Origin: Polyangiaceae bacterium
Lineage (GTDB): Bacteria > Myxococcota_A > Polyangia > Polyangiales > Polyangiaceae
DNA length: 64,000 bases
NCBI GenBank assembly: GCA_015075635.1
Contig: JABTUA010000001.1
Coordinates: 496,001-560,000 of the forward strand
Direction of reading: 5' to 3'
Positions 26,425 through 34,649 of the stretch are shown piece by piece. The notes under the pieces were generated by a model that was not told the origin of the DNA, searched no databases, and saw only the letters and a program-made list of their open reading frames with translations. Position numbers and translations under genes: made by a program. The stretch's first letter is position 1. Every line of letters begins with the position of its first letter.

Positions 26425-27408
26425 TTACTGGCAGGCGGCTTCGCAGTAGCTCACGAAGCAATTCGACAGCGCGACGGCATCGGCCTCACCGCTCATGTAC
26501 GCGGAGCAGTACTGCTGCACGCAAGGCCCGGGATCGGCGGCCGACTGGCAATACTGAGAGAAACACTCGAAGTACTTCTGGCACCATGAGCCGGCCTTGC
26601 AGGACGCCTGTTCGTTGCAGCAGTTCGCGTCCATGCAGGTCTGGCACGGCTGGGTGTTCATTTCGACTCCACAGCCGGTCTGTCCGCCAACCCCGCCGCT
26701 TCCACCTGTTCCGCCCGTCGCGCCGGCGCCGCCTGCTCCGCCCGTACCGGTCCCACCAGCGCCGCCGCCCCCGCCGATCCCCTGCGCACCTTTGATCGAG
26801 CACTGAAACGACAAGGTCGCTTGCGCGTGAGGACCGGGGCTCTCGATGTCCCCGCTGAAGTCGGCGGATGACTGCCGAGGGACGAGGTCCTTGCAGGTTG
26901 CCGAACCGGCGGCGGTGCTGGCGTCGAGCACCGCGAAGTTCGTGTTGCAGGTCGACGGAATGCCCGCGGTGAAATCGTTGAACCACCAGTAGCTGTGAGC
27001 ATCGACGTCGATGGTCATTACGAGGCGGTTCTTCGCGCCCAGCGCGTCGTCATAAGTGTCGGTGCGCTGGTGGGGCAGCAGCGAGATCCCCTCGAACCCG
27101 GCCAGGAAGCTCTCCGTCGGGTGATTCTGCCCGTAGATGCCGAGGGAGGGCTCACCCGATGTCGTCGAATACAGGCACAACACGTCTTCTCCGGCATACT
27201 CGAGTGTCTTCGTGACCGACGCGCTCGTGACGGTCACGCTCAGCGTGCCGGCGACGCTGGCGCCCGTGCCGCCCGTGCCGACACCACCCGCGCCGCCCGT
27301 GGCGCTCCCGCCGCCGCCACCGCCAGAGCTCCCGCAACCAGCCATGATTGCGAGGCTGCCCAGAGCGACCAGCAGCCGTCGTGGTCCACGTCCGTCAATC
27401 CGCGGCAT
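26425..27408 (-). CDS. lipoprotein with Gly linkers and Cys-rich tail
   Basis: The 327-residue lipoprotein (lipobox I-M-A-G-C, Cys25) shows four parts: a short Gly/Ser linker (about residues 26-48), a beta-rich domain to about 210, a second Gly/Ala/Thr linker (about 215-245) and a Cys-rich tail with C-x-x-C, C-C and Y-C motifs (CQTCMDANCCNEQASCKAG). The tail resembles that of the gene at 41770. ATG at 27408 is preferred because GGAGG lies 8 bases upstream; an in-frame ATG at 27432 has no such site. It lies inside the repeat-flanked block. Function unknown; disulfide-rich surface binding is a guess. Confidence 0.75.
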   Translation of the reverse strand: MPRIDGRGPRRLLVALGSLAIMAGCGSSGGGGGGSATGGAGGVGTGGTGASVAGTLSVTVTSASVTKTLEYAGEDVLCLYSTTSGEPSLGIYGQNHPTESFLAGFEGISLLPHQRTDTYDDALGAKNRLVMTIDVDAHSYWWFNDFTAGIPSTCNTNFAVLDASTAAGSATCKDLVPRQSSADFSGDIESPGPHAQATLSFQCSIKGAQGIGGGGGAGGTGTGGAGGAGATGGTGGSGGVGGQTGCGVEMNTQPCQTCMDANCCNEQASCKAGSWCQKYFECFSQYCQSAADPGPCVQQYCSAYMSGEADAVALSNCFVSYCEAACQ

Positions 27409-27497
27409 CCTCCCGACCTCCGTTCCACTCATGGTCCGGGGTCGAGCGCCGAGTTTCAACGGACAGAAATCTGACGAATGTGCGCGGATGTGCGCGC

Positions 27498-28244
27498 TCA
27501 GTCCCGCAGTGCGAGGTAGTAGCCACACCCCGATTTCGCGCTCACCGTGAGGCCGAAGCGCCGCAGCGTCCTCCGCAGACGGCTCACATGCTTGTACGCC
27601 GCTGATGGGCTGATGCGCGGGTTTTCGAGCGCGAGCGCCGCCAGTTCCTCCCGCGAAACGACGCCACCCCGACGCTGGGTGAGCAGGCTGAGCAGGCGGC
27701 GCTGGCTGCGGCTCAGGGCAACGTCGACTTCCGCACGAGCGCGCGCGAGGCGCGCCGCGATGACCGGCCACGTTCCAGGAACGGAGGTGTCGGTGTCGCG
27801 CCCGCCGAGCCGGCGCATCAGCGCAATGGCGTGGGTCACGACCTCGGTTCGAGAAAATGGCTTGGAGACGTAATCGTCGGCGCCATCCACCCGGGCAGTT
27901 GCGGCGGTCCGTCGATCAGGGGGGCCAGTGAAGCAGACGCCTCCCGTATGGCCGCCCCGTCGTAGCCGCGCGATGACCTCTGCGCCTTGGTCGCCCACGA
28001 GCGCTGTTTCCAGGAATACCAGATCGAAGTCCGATGTCCGCTCTTGCCAGACCTCGTCGAGCGTCGAACGAACGACCACGGCGCTGCCGTACTTGTCGAG
28101 TGTGCGCGCCAGGTGCTCGGCCGCGACACGGTCGCGATCGACCACCAGGACAGTCGGCGGCGAGCTGGGCCAGATGGACTCACGGAGGGGACCACCGCCG
28201 GGCCGAAGCAGCAGACCTTCAGAAGGGGTGTCGGATTCGCCCAC
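27498..28244 (-). CDS. atypical response regulator, receiver plus winged helix
   Basis: The 248-residue protein has a receiver domain (about residues 31-145) and an OmpR/PhoB-type winged helix (about 165-246, ending SAKSGCGYYL). Key receiver positions are changed: the phospho-accepting Asp is Glu79 (in DLVFLET) and the second acidic pocket residue is Arg37 (VVDRD), while the switch Thr106 and Lys128 of SKPF remain. Phosphorylation is therefore unlikely; Glu may mimic the active state. I chose GTG at 28244 because AGGAGG lies five bases before it; the frame is open to 28376. No histidine kinase is adjacent. It may control the lipoprotein genes on either side. Confidence 0.85.
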   Translation of the reverse strand: MGESDTPSEGLLLRPGGGPLRESIWPSSPPTVLVVDRDRVAAEHLARTLDKYGSAVVVRSTLDEVWQERTSDFDLVFLETALVGDQGAEVIARLRRGGHTGGVCFTGPPDRRTAATARVDGADDYVSKPFSRTEVVTHAIALMRRLGGRDTDTSVPGTWPVIAARLARARAEVDVALSRSQRRLLSLLTQRRGGVVSREELAALALENPRISPSAAYKHVSRLRRTLRRFGLTVSAKSGCGYYLALRD

Positions 28245-28557
28245 TCGCACCTCCTCGGCCGAACGTCGGCCGAGTCGCGTCTCAACCCGCGCTCGATGGT
28301 ACCCCGGTACCGCCCAGTTGGCGATAGCGTCGCCCGAAGTCGCCAGCGCTAGCGCGTGCACTTCCCGAACTTGCACCTCAGCTTGCTCGGGGCAGTCCCG
28401 CGAGGCGAGTCGCCGCCGCTCGGGTCAAACGCGCGGCCAAGCGCAGCGCCGTCCGCGGTCACTGGAGCGCAGCTCGCCGACAAGGAGTTCGGCGGCAATC
28501 TGTCAGCCCTCGTCACCGACCTCGAGCCGCGGAAACGGCGCTGCGTCAGGCCTCGTC
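28245..28557. other. intergenic region between two minus-strand genes
   Basis: This stretch of about 310 bp separates the response regulator from the lipoprotein gene upstream. It holds the regulator's ribosome site at 28250-28255 and presumably its promoter. I find no convincing additional gene, repeat or terminator in it. Confidence 0.4.
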
Positions 28558-29943
28558 TCACTGTTGCACGTTCGGCTGGATGACGTGGAGGTTGATGGTG
28601 TCGGGAAACACCTCCACCATCCGTTCGGCGAACTTCACAGCGCCGGCGTTCGACGCCTGCAGGCGGCCCCAGAATTCGAGGCGAAGCTTCTTGCCCTGAG
28701 TCGCGCAAGCGGCGTTCTGGAGCGCGTTCGCGATGATGAACGCCGACCCGGTGCTCGACGTGTACTCGCACTTGGGATTCGGGAGCGCTCCGTCGAAGTA
28801 GACGTAGCGAACATCGCGAGGACACGTGCCCGGCACGACCTCTTGGTTGAGGTGGGCGTCGAAGAACTTCACGCGCGCCCCGCCGACGTCGTTGCCATCG
28901 CAATCCCGGATGGGACCCATGATGAGCGCGAGGTCCGGCGGCGGCGTCCAACCGACCAGCGGAACGCAGAAGTTCGCCAGCTGCTGGTACAGCGTCGCCG
29001 AGACGGCGCTTCCCGTCACCAGGCCCGGCGCGGCGGGGACCGGCAACCCGAACCCGTAGAACGGCTTGGTCACGCCGGGAACCTCGTGGACCAGGTAGGA
29101 CAGCGTCGCGCTGGCGGGATGCGGAAAGTAGAGCTCGCCAACGCCCAATGCTGCGGGTCCAGGATGATTCGGACCCTTGGAGTAGCCGGAGTGAAACGGC
29201 GTAGCGCCGAGAATCGAGTCGCCGGCGAACAAGTCGACCGCCATGTCGCCGACCGGCGTCGAGCTCGACCAATCCTCCACTCTGAAGGTGTTCTGGCCAC
29301 CGCCGCCGCCGGTTCCACCGGCTCCACCGGTCCCGCCGTCGCCGACTCCGATGCACGACCAGTTGGGCGGGAGCGAGCCCTGCCTCGTCATTACAGGGAG
29401 CGTCGCCGCGCAGCACGCGGTCGGCGCGCCCGGTTTGCACGCGCCGGTGAACCCCAGCGGCGTGGGGCCGCAGCCGCCGCCGTCCGGACTTCCCGCCGTT
29501 CCCCCAGCACCGGCGCCGCCGTCGACAGGCACGCACGCGACACCACCTGTGCCGCCGGTGCTGCCGCCGCTGCCACCGGTGCTGCCGCCGCTGCCACCGG
29601 TGCTGCCGCCGCTGCCACCGGTGCTGCCACCGCCGCCACCGGTGCTGCCACCGCCGCCACCGGTGCTGCCGCTGCCACCGGCGCTGCCGGCGCTGCCGCT
29701 GGTGCCACCGCCGCTGGCTCCGCCGAAGCTGGTGCCGCCACCACCCGGCGACGTGCCGCCGCTCGCGACACCACCACCGCCTCCCACACCGCCCGAGCTC
29801 GTGCCGCCCAGAGAGGCATCAACGCCTCCATCGCTGGGGCCCGCTCCCTGATCGCCGCCGCCGCAAGCGTACAGGAATGCGACGACGACACAGGTGACGC
29901 GCCAACATTGCTGAGCGTCTCGAGCACCGAGATTGGCGGCCAC
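28558..29943 (-). CDS. lipoprotein with long 7-residue-repeat Gly/Ser linker
   Basis: The 461-residue product starts with a hydrophobic signal ending F-L-Y-A-C (Cys27 from the GTG at 29943). A very long low-complexity stalk follows (about residues 30-140), including six 7-residue units of the type STGGSGG encoded by 21-bp DNA repeats. The C-terminal half is a folded domain; RDCDGNDVGGARVKFFDA followed by a Y-x-D-G-x-x-P segment resembles carboxypeptidase-regulatory-like beta-sandwiches. The start is uncertain because no good ribosome site is seen, and the frame extends to 30060. It lies within the repeat-flanked block. Function unknown. Confidence 0.7.
   Translation of the reverse strand: MAANLGARDAQQCWRVTCVVVAFLYACGGGDQGAGPSDGGVDASLGGTSSGGVGGGGGVASGGTSPGGGGTSFGGASGGGTSGSAGSAGGSGSTGGGGGSTGGGGGSTGGSGGSTGGSGGSTGGSGGSTGGTGGVACVPVDGGAGAGGTAGSPDGGGCGPTPLGFTGACKPGAPTACCAATLPVMTRQGSLPPNWSCIGVGDGGTGGAGGTGGGGGQNTFRVEDWSSSTPVGDMAVDLFAGDSILGATPFHSGYSKGPNHPGPAALGVGELYFPHPASATLSYLVHEVPGVTKPFYGFGLPVPAAPGLVTGSAVSATLYQQLANFCVPLVGWTPPPDLALIMGPIRDCDGNDVGGARVKFFDAHLNQEVVPGTCPRDVRYVYFDGALPNPKCEYTSSTGSAFIIANALQNAACATQGKKLRLEFWGRLQASNAGAVKFAERMVEVFPDTINLHVIQPNVQQ
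29555..29680. repeat. six 21-bp tandem repeats in a coding linker
   Basis: The unit ccggtgctgccgccgctgcca repeats six times with few changes, starting at about 29555, 29576, 29597, 29618, 29639 and 29660. On the minus strand it encodes the STGG(S/G)GG stalk. Because the unit is a multiple of three, gain or loss by slippage would only change stalk length. Confidence 0.85.
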
Positions 29944-30456
29944 GTTTCCGAAGCGCCTGTTCGAGCGCAAGGCGGCCGAAGACGCCGGCCGGACGCCCGC
30001 GCGGCGTCGTCTCGGGAGCGACGCGCCGAGCGCGTTCGGTGACCTCGTCGCGGAGCACATCGCGATCTTCCTCCACCCGAGGACGAGTGTCCCACACCTG
30101 TCTCGGGGTGCGCCAGTCGGGCTGGCTCGCGGCCAGATCCCAAAGGCTGGCTAGCGCCCGAATCCACGGCCATGGCGAGCTTCCGAGCCGCTCACTGCTC
30201 CTCGAACCAGGTCGCGTCCAGGCCGTCTGCGCGGACGTGAGCAAAGGGTAGTTCTCTGCGGAAGGCTTCCGCCGGAGCGAACGACGCCCGAAGGCGGCCC
30301 GGTTCGGCATCCGAAGTCATCGACGCACGCTGCTGAGCCCCCATGGTCGCCGTCGCAGAGGCTACCCGGCACACGTCCGCCTTACACGCGACCGCGGCGA
30401 GGGCGCGCTACCCCGCGAACATCTCCATCTGCGCATTGGAGTCGCCGCCGAGCCCA
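29944..30456. other. 513-bp stretch without a recognised gene
   Basis: This is the right-hand end of the repeat-flanked block. Several overlapping open frames exist on both strands, as is usual at this GC content, but none has a ribosome site, a recognisable motif or convincing protein-like composition. It should contain the promoter of the lipoprotein gene to its left. It might also hold a degraded gene. Confidence 0.4.
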
Positions 30457-30506
30457 AGCGGCCTCGTCCGATCGTGTTGCCGCTCGCGCTCGGAAGGCGG
30501 AGGTGA
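30457..30506 (+). pseudogene. 3' fragment of the TPR gene at 22462-26031
   Basis: These 50 bp encode the terminal RPRPIVLPLALGRRR plus stop of the TPR protein with no upstream part. They are the left portion of the right-hand direct repeat. Confidence 0.9.
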
Positions 30507-30564
30507 CCTCGTCAGAACGCGACGACGTAGATCTCGCTGTCGAAGTCCGTGGCGGAGTCGCCGC
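30457..30564. repeat. 108-bp direct repeat, right copy
   Basis: This copy matches 25982-26089 at 107 of 108 bases. Here the lipoprotein gene on the minus strand is intact and the TPR-gene end is the fragment, the reverse of the left copy. The two copies are 4,475 bp apart. Confidence 0.95.
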
Positions 30565-31696
30565 GAAGCACGTCGAGCGAAGCCCCGCCGTCGTTGTTCG
30601 GGTTCAGGCTGGCCTTGAAGATGTAGCTGTCGACGCCCGGCCAGCTCGGCGCGACCGCGTTGCCCCGCGCGCCGAGCCGGGAGACGACGGGGAAGGTGCG
30701 CTTCGGATCGAAGGCTGCGACCGGAAAGCTGCCGCTCGACGCGCCGCTTTGCAGGGTCACGTTCCGCGCCGACACGTTCGCCCCGCCCAGGCGGACGGCG
30801 AAGAAGTCCACGTTCAACGTTGCCCCCGTCTGTCCGCGAGTGAGCTCGACGGCGGTCGGGCTCTTGAAGCGACCCTTCACGCTGAGCGCGCTGGCCGCGG
30901 AGCTGGCGGCAGCCAGGCCGTCGGCGGTCCAGCTGTGGACGAGGAAGGAGCGCGCCATGTCGAAGGGCGACGGCAGCACGGCCTCCTTCGCGGCGTCGCC
31001 CTGGCCGAGCGTGAGCTGGCCGCCGAAGACGTTCGACTGCGTGTCGACCTCGACGACCTGCCAGGCCAGCTGGAGGTTCGGGTTCGATGCCGACACGCTG
31101 ACTGCGGCCTTGCTCGCGCTGGGCAGGCCGATCCGGACAAAGTCGTTGCGATTGAAATCGCTGCCTTCGGCGCTGAAGCTCGCGAGCGCGAACGCCCGCG
31201 CCAGATCCACGTCGGCGATGGCGATCTCCTGGGTCGTTCCGCCGAGGGCGAGGTCTCCGCGCTGCACGCGGAACTCGGGGTGCTCGAGCACGTACCACGC
31301 GATGCTCACGCTCCCGCCCGTCGCGGCGCGCTGGAAGCCGAGGCTCGAGCCGTCCGCCGAGAGCACCCCGCGCACCAGAGCCTGGCCTGGATTGGGCTCC
31401 AGGTGCACGCTGGTGAAGAACAACACGGCGTTGTCCGCCTTCACTGGGTCCAGGCTGGCGCTCGTGCCGAGCTCGGCAGCGGCGATGCTGGCGGTGCCGG
31501 AGAGCACGCGAATCGCCGGCGCGCTCCCGTCCGGCGCGCCACCCCCGGCACCGGCCGCGCTGCCGGCGGAGCCGCCGCTACCGACGAAGCCCCCGCCGCC
31601 GGCGTTCGAGGCTTCCTTGACGTCGCTCAGCTCGAGGCAAGCCAGCGGGGCGAAGCCCGCGATGCAGGCCACGAGGAGCGACGCGCCGGCTCGCAT
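30512..31696 (-). CDS. lipoprotein with repeated beta-rich domains
   Basis: The 394-residue lipoprotein (lipobox A-P-L-A-C, Cys20) has a short Gly/Ser linker near residues 35-60 and then a beta-rich body with repeated segments ending in Y/W and 'VSVS' strands. The body seems built from similar halves (for example VLFFTSVHLEPNPGQALVRG and NVDFFAVRLGGANVSARNV), suggesting an internally duplicated fold; no named domain is recognised. ATG at 31696 follows AAAAGG and gives a proper signal peptide. It lies 18 bp after the methyltransferase-like gene's stop and is probably in the same transcript as it and the M2 peptidase. Confidence 0.8.
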   Translation of the reverse strand: MRAGASLLVACIAGFAPLACLELSDVKEASNAGGGGFVGSGGSAGSAAGAGGGAPDGSAPAIRVLSGTASIAAAELGTSASLDPVKADNAVLFFTSVHLEPNPGQALVRGVLSADGSSLGFQRAATGGSVSIAWYVLEHPEFRVQRGDLALGGTTQEIAIADVDLARAFALASFSAEGSDFNRNDFVRIGLPSASKAAVSVSASNPNLQLAWQVVEVDTQSNVFGGQLTLGQGDAAKEAVLPSPFDMARSFLVHSWTADGLAAASSAASALSVKGRFKSPTAVELTRGQTGATLNVDFFAVRLGGANVSARNVTLQSGASSGSFPVAAFDPKRTFPVVSRLGARGNAVAPSWPGVDSYIFKASLNPNNDGGASLDVLRGDSATDFDSEIYVVAF

Positions 31697-31714
31697 CCTT
31701 TTATGGTGCCACAA

Positions 31715-32611
31715 TCAGCGCGACGCAGGAATCGAGGGGTGGAGCGCCGTCAGCTCGTCCACCAGCGCGCGCGTGTACGCCTCCGTCGTGCCCGAGCCAC
31801 CGCCGATGATGCGCGCGCCGTTCGAGTCGAGCTCGAGCGCGCGAGCGGCCCAGCGCTCGGGATCGACGTCGGCCGTGGGAAAGCCGCGCACGCTGTCGGC
31901 GCTGGCAGAGAGCAACACTCCAGGCGCGAGCGCAGGGCCGAGCTGGCGCAGCTGGTCGAGCAGCGCGATGCCGTCGTCGATGCTCGACACCTCGAAGAGC
32001 ACCGCGGAGGCACCCGCCTCGCCGAGCTCGTCGCACAGCTCGCTCAGCCGCCCGCCGTGCGCGAGCTCGCCGCCCGGCAGACACTCGGCGACGGCCCAGG
32101 TGGGCAGCTCGGTCTGTGCCCCAGCGCCGACCGCCGCCATCAGCTCGAGCCGCGAGCCCTGGCCCCTTGCCAGGATCAGCTCGCAGCCCGCGGTCGCGAT
32201 CCGGACCGCGTGCTCCGCCAGCTCCTCGCTCATTCGGTGCGGCTGGAGCGCAGCCACCATCTCGCTGCCGAGCACCCCGGCGACGGCCACCGGTTTGTCC
32301 GCGGCGCGCGCGGCGTCCAGCGCCAGCTCCACGGCGATGCCCGTGAGCAGCGCGGAGCGGTGCTCCATGCCGACCTCGGCCAGGGCCCGTGGCGTGGTGT
32401 CGGCAGTGAGCGCCGTGAGGATGGAGACGTGGCTCTTCACCTCCGCCCGGTAGTGGTCGAGCACGTCGTCCGGGCGGCTGCGCAACAGCTGGCCCACCGC
32501 GCCCGGCGAGTCGATGGCGACGCCGCGGGCACGGAAGCAAGCGCCAGTGTCGGCGTCGAGCACCAGGGGCCGACCCGACGTCAGGCGCGGACGCAGCCGC
32601 TCGAAGCTCAC
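31715..32611 (-). CDS. homocysteine S-methyltransferase-fold protein lacking zinc cysteines
   Basis: The 298-residue protein follows the homocysteine-binding (S-methyltransferase) fold: PLVLDADTGACF at the start, AGCELILARGQGSRLEL, LFEVSSIDDGIALLDQL, and the end GARIIGGGSGTTEAYTRAL. In active enzymes the last block is GGCCGT, whose two Cys bind zinc with a third Cys; here it is GGGSGT, and the third Cys also seems absent. Methyl transfer to homocysteine is therefore doubtful. GTG at 32611 comes one base after the M2 peptidase stop codon. Two 3' fragments of this gene family lie at 17472 and 19628. Confidence 0.75.
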   Translation of the reverse strand: MSFERLRPRLTSGRPLVLDADTGACFRARGVAIDSPGAVGQLLRSRPDDVLDHYRAEVKSHVSILTALTADTTPRALAEVGMEHRSALLTGIAVELALDAARAADKPVAVAGVLGSEMVAALQPHRMSEELAEHAVRIATAGCELILARGQGSRLELMAAVGAGAQTELPTWAVAECLPGGELAHGGRLSELCDELGEAGASAVLFEVSSIDDGIALLDQLRQLGPALAPGVLLSASADSVRGFPTADVDPERWAARALELDSNGARIIGGGSGTTEAYTRALVDELTALHPSIPASR

Positions 32612-32612
32612 C

Positions 32613-34517
32613 TCAGTCCCAGCCGCATTTCTGACCCTTGTTCTGCTCGTCGAGCCAGGCCGCGAGTGGCGCGTAGTAGTCGATGATCGCCGTCGCATCC
32701 ATGCGCTTTTCGCCGCTGATGGTCTCGAGCGCCACGGGCCACTCCTTGCTGGCGCCGAGCTTCAGCATGTCGATCATCTTCTTGCCCGCCGCGGCGTTGC
32801 CGTAGATGGAGCACTTGTAGAGCGGTCCCTGGTGCCCCGCCGCTTTGCACAGCGCGCGGTGGAACTGGTACTGAAGGATACGCGCGATGAAGTAGCGCGT
32901 GTAGGGCACGTTGGCGGGGATGTGGTACTTCGCGCCGGCGTCGAAGTCGCTCTCGCTGCGCGGGATCGCCGAGTCGATGCCCTGGTACTTCCGGCGCAGC
33001 TCCCACCAGCTCTTGTTGTACTCGCTGGGCTTGGTGCGGCCGTCGAACACGCGCCAGCGCCACTCGTCGATGAGCTTGCCGAAGGGCAAGAAGGCCACGC
33101 CCTCTAGCGCGCGCGTCATCAACACGTTCAGGTCCGCCTTCGGGTCGTCGTTCACCCGATCGAGCAAGCCGATCTTCTTCAAGTACTCGGGCGTCACGCT
33201 CAGCACCAACGTGTCGCCGATGCCTTCGTGGAAGCCGTCGTTGGCGCCCGCCTGGAACAGCGGCGGCAGGTGGCCGTACTGCTGGTAGTAGTAGTTGTGC
33301 CCGAGCTCGTGGTGAATCGTCACGAGGTCGTCGAAGTTGGTCTGGATGCACATCTTGATGCGCAGATCCCCCGAGAGCGCGACGTCCCAGGCGCTGGCGT
33401 GGCAGACCACGTTGCGGTCCTTGGGCTTCGTGAACAGGCTGCGCTCCCAGAAGGTCTTCGGCAGCGGCTGCATGCCGAGCGAGGTGAAGAAGGCCTCGCC
33501 CGTCTTGACCATCTTCAGGTGGTCCCACTTCTTCGCCTCGAGCTGCTGGGTGACGTCGATGTTGCCCTTCCCCTTGTGGGGCTCGACCAGCGGGTACAGC
33601 GACTGCCACTCCTGCGCCCACATGTTGCCGAGCAGGTGTGCGGGGATCGGCCCGTCCGGCTTCACCTTGTCCGGTCCGTAGCGCTTGGAGAGTCGCGCGC
33701 GCACCAGGCAGTGGAGCTTCTCGTAGAGCGGCTTCACCTCCGTCCAGAGCCGGTTCATCTCCTGCTCGAACTCCGCGGCGGACATGTCGTAGCCGCCCTT
33801 CCAGATCTCGGCCATGTTGCCGAAGCCGAGCTCGCTGGCGCCCTCGTTGCCGATCGTGACGAACTCCTCGTACATCGAGCGCATGGGCGGCGAGATGGAG
33901 TGCCAGCCCTTCCACACCTCGAGCAGGAGGTCGTAGTCCTTCTCCTTGGAGAGCACGTTGCCCAGCTCGTCCAGCTCCAGGCACTCGCTCTTCTTGTCCT
34001 CGCCTTTGCCCTTCAGCTTCGGCGAGCAGTACTTGCCCTTGCCGTAGATGCTCTCGAGCTGCGTGGTGAGCTCGGCCAGGCGCGCGCGCTTCTTGGCGTC
34101 GCTCGGCGCCGGCAGGCCCGCGGAGAACTTCAAGAGGTACAGGCTGCGCGCGGTCTCCGAGGGCAGCTCGAGCCCCTCGAAGCGCCGCGCCTCCTTCACC
34201 TTGCGGGTCAGGAACTCCATCACCCGCTCGCGCTCCTTCGACTCGAGGTGCTCGGTGTCCGGGGTGATGTACGTGGACTTGACCCAGGCCGCGCGATCCG
34301 CGTCCGCCGCCAGCGCGCGGATCGTCGCGTTCACGTCCTTGACGAACTCGATCGCGTCATCGACGGTCGCCGGGCCAGTGGGCTTCGCGGTCCCCTCTTC
34401 GGGCAATGGGTTCACCACCGGAGCGACGGGTGCGGGTGTGTAGGGCGCGGCACCACCACAACTGGCGGCGAGCACGGCGGCGGGGAGAAAGAGCGCAATC
34501 CACCGGGTCTTGGTCAT
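32613..34517 (-). CDS. M2-family (ACE-like) zinc dipeptidase, lipoprotein
   Basis: The 634-residue protein is a peptidyl-dipeptidase of the angiotensin-converting-enzyme family. The zinc site HHELGH has His403 and His407 with catalytic Glu404, and the third ligand Glu431 is in GFHEGIGD, with the family string FQAGANDGFHE before it. The segment YYQQYGHLPPLF also matches ACE. A signal peptide with lipobox A-A-S-C (Cys20) predicts export and lipid anchoring. Length is typical of one ACE domain. ATG at 34517; longer frames lack a signal. It would remove dipeptides from the C-terminus of peptides outside the cytoplasm, perhaps for predatory nutrition. Confidence 0.95.
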   Translation of the reverse strand: MTKTRWIALFLPAAVLAASCGGAAPYTPAPVAPVVNPLPEEGTAKPTGPATVDDAIEFVKDVNATIRALAADADRAAWVKSTYITPDTEHLESKERERVMEFLTRKVKEARRFEGLELPSETARSLYLLKFSAGLPAPSDAKKRARLAELTTQLESIYGKGKYCSPKLKGKGEDKKSECLELDELGNVLSKEKDYDLLLEVWKGWHSISPPMRSMYEEFVTIGNEGASELGFGNMAEIWKGGYDMSAAEFEQEMNRLWTEVKPLYEKLHCLVRARLSKRYGPDKVKPDGPIPAHLLGNMWAQEWQSLYPLVEPHKGKGNIDVTQQLEAKKWDHLKMVKTGEAFFTSLGMQPLPKTFWERSLFTKPKDRNVVCHASAWDVALSGDLRIKMCIQTNFDDLVTIHHELGHNYYYQQYGHLPPLFQAGANDGFHEGIGDTLVLSVTPEYLKKIGLLDRVNDDPKADLNVLMTRALEGVAFLPFGKLIDEWRWRVFDGRTKPSEYNKSWWELRRKYQGIDSAIPRSESDFDAGAKYHIPANVPYTRYFIARILQYQFHRALCKAAGHQGPLYKCSIYGNAAAGKKMIDMLKLGASKEWPVALETISGEKRMDATAIIDYYAPLAAWLDEQNKGQKCGWD

Positions 34518-34649
34518 CGCGAGCCCCGGAGTAGCGTCGCGAACCGTTGGGATCAAGCGGGCACCGTCTCGAACTGAGCCGCCAGAGGCGCGCCTGGCAA
34601 AAGGTACGAGCGGCCACAATAGTCAGTGGTCCACCCCTGGAGGTCTTCG

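Noticed and set aside
30151..30372. Small frames in the 29944-30456 gap
   Set aside because: No ribosome site, no motif and overlapping alternatives in several frames; composition does not favour any one of them.
26090..30456. Insertion sequence or composite transposon
   Set aside because: No transposase, terminal inverted repeats or short target duplication; the flanking 108-bp repeats are gene ends, not IS ends.
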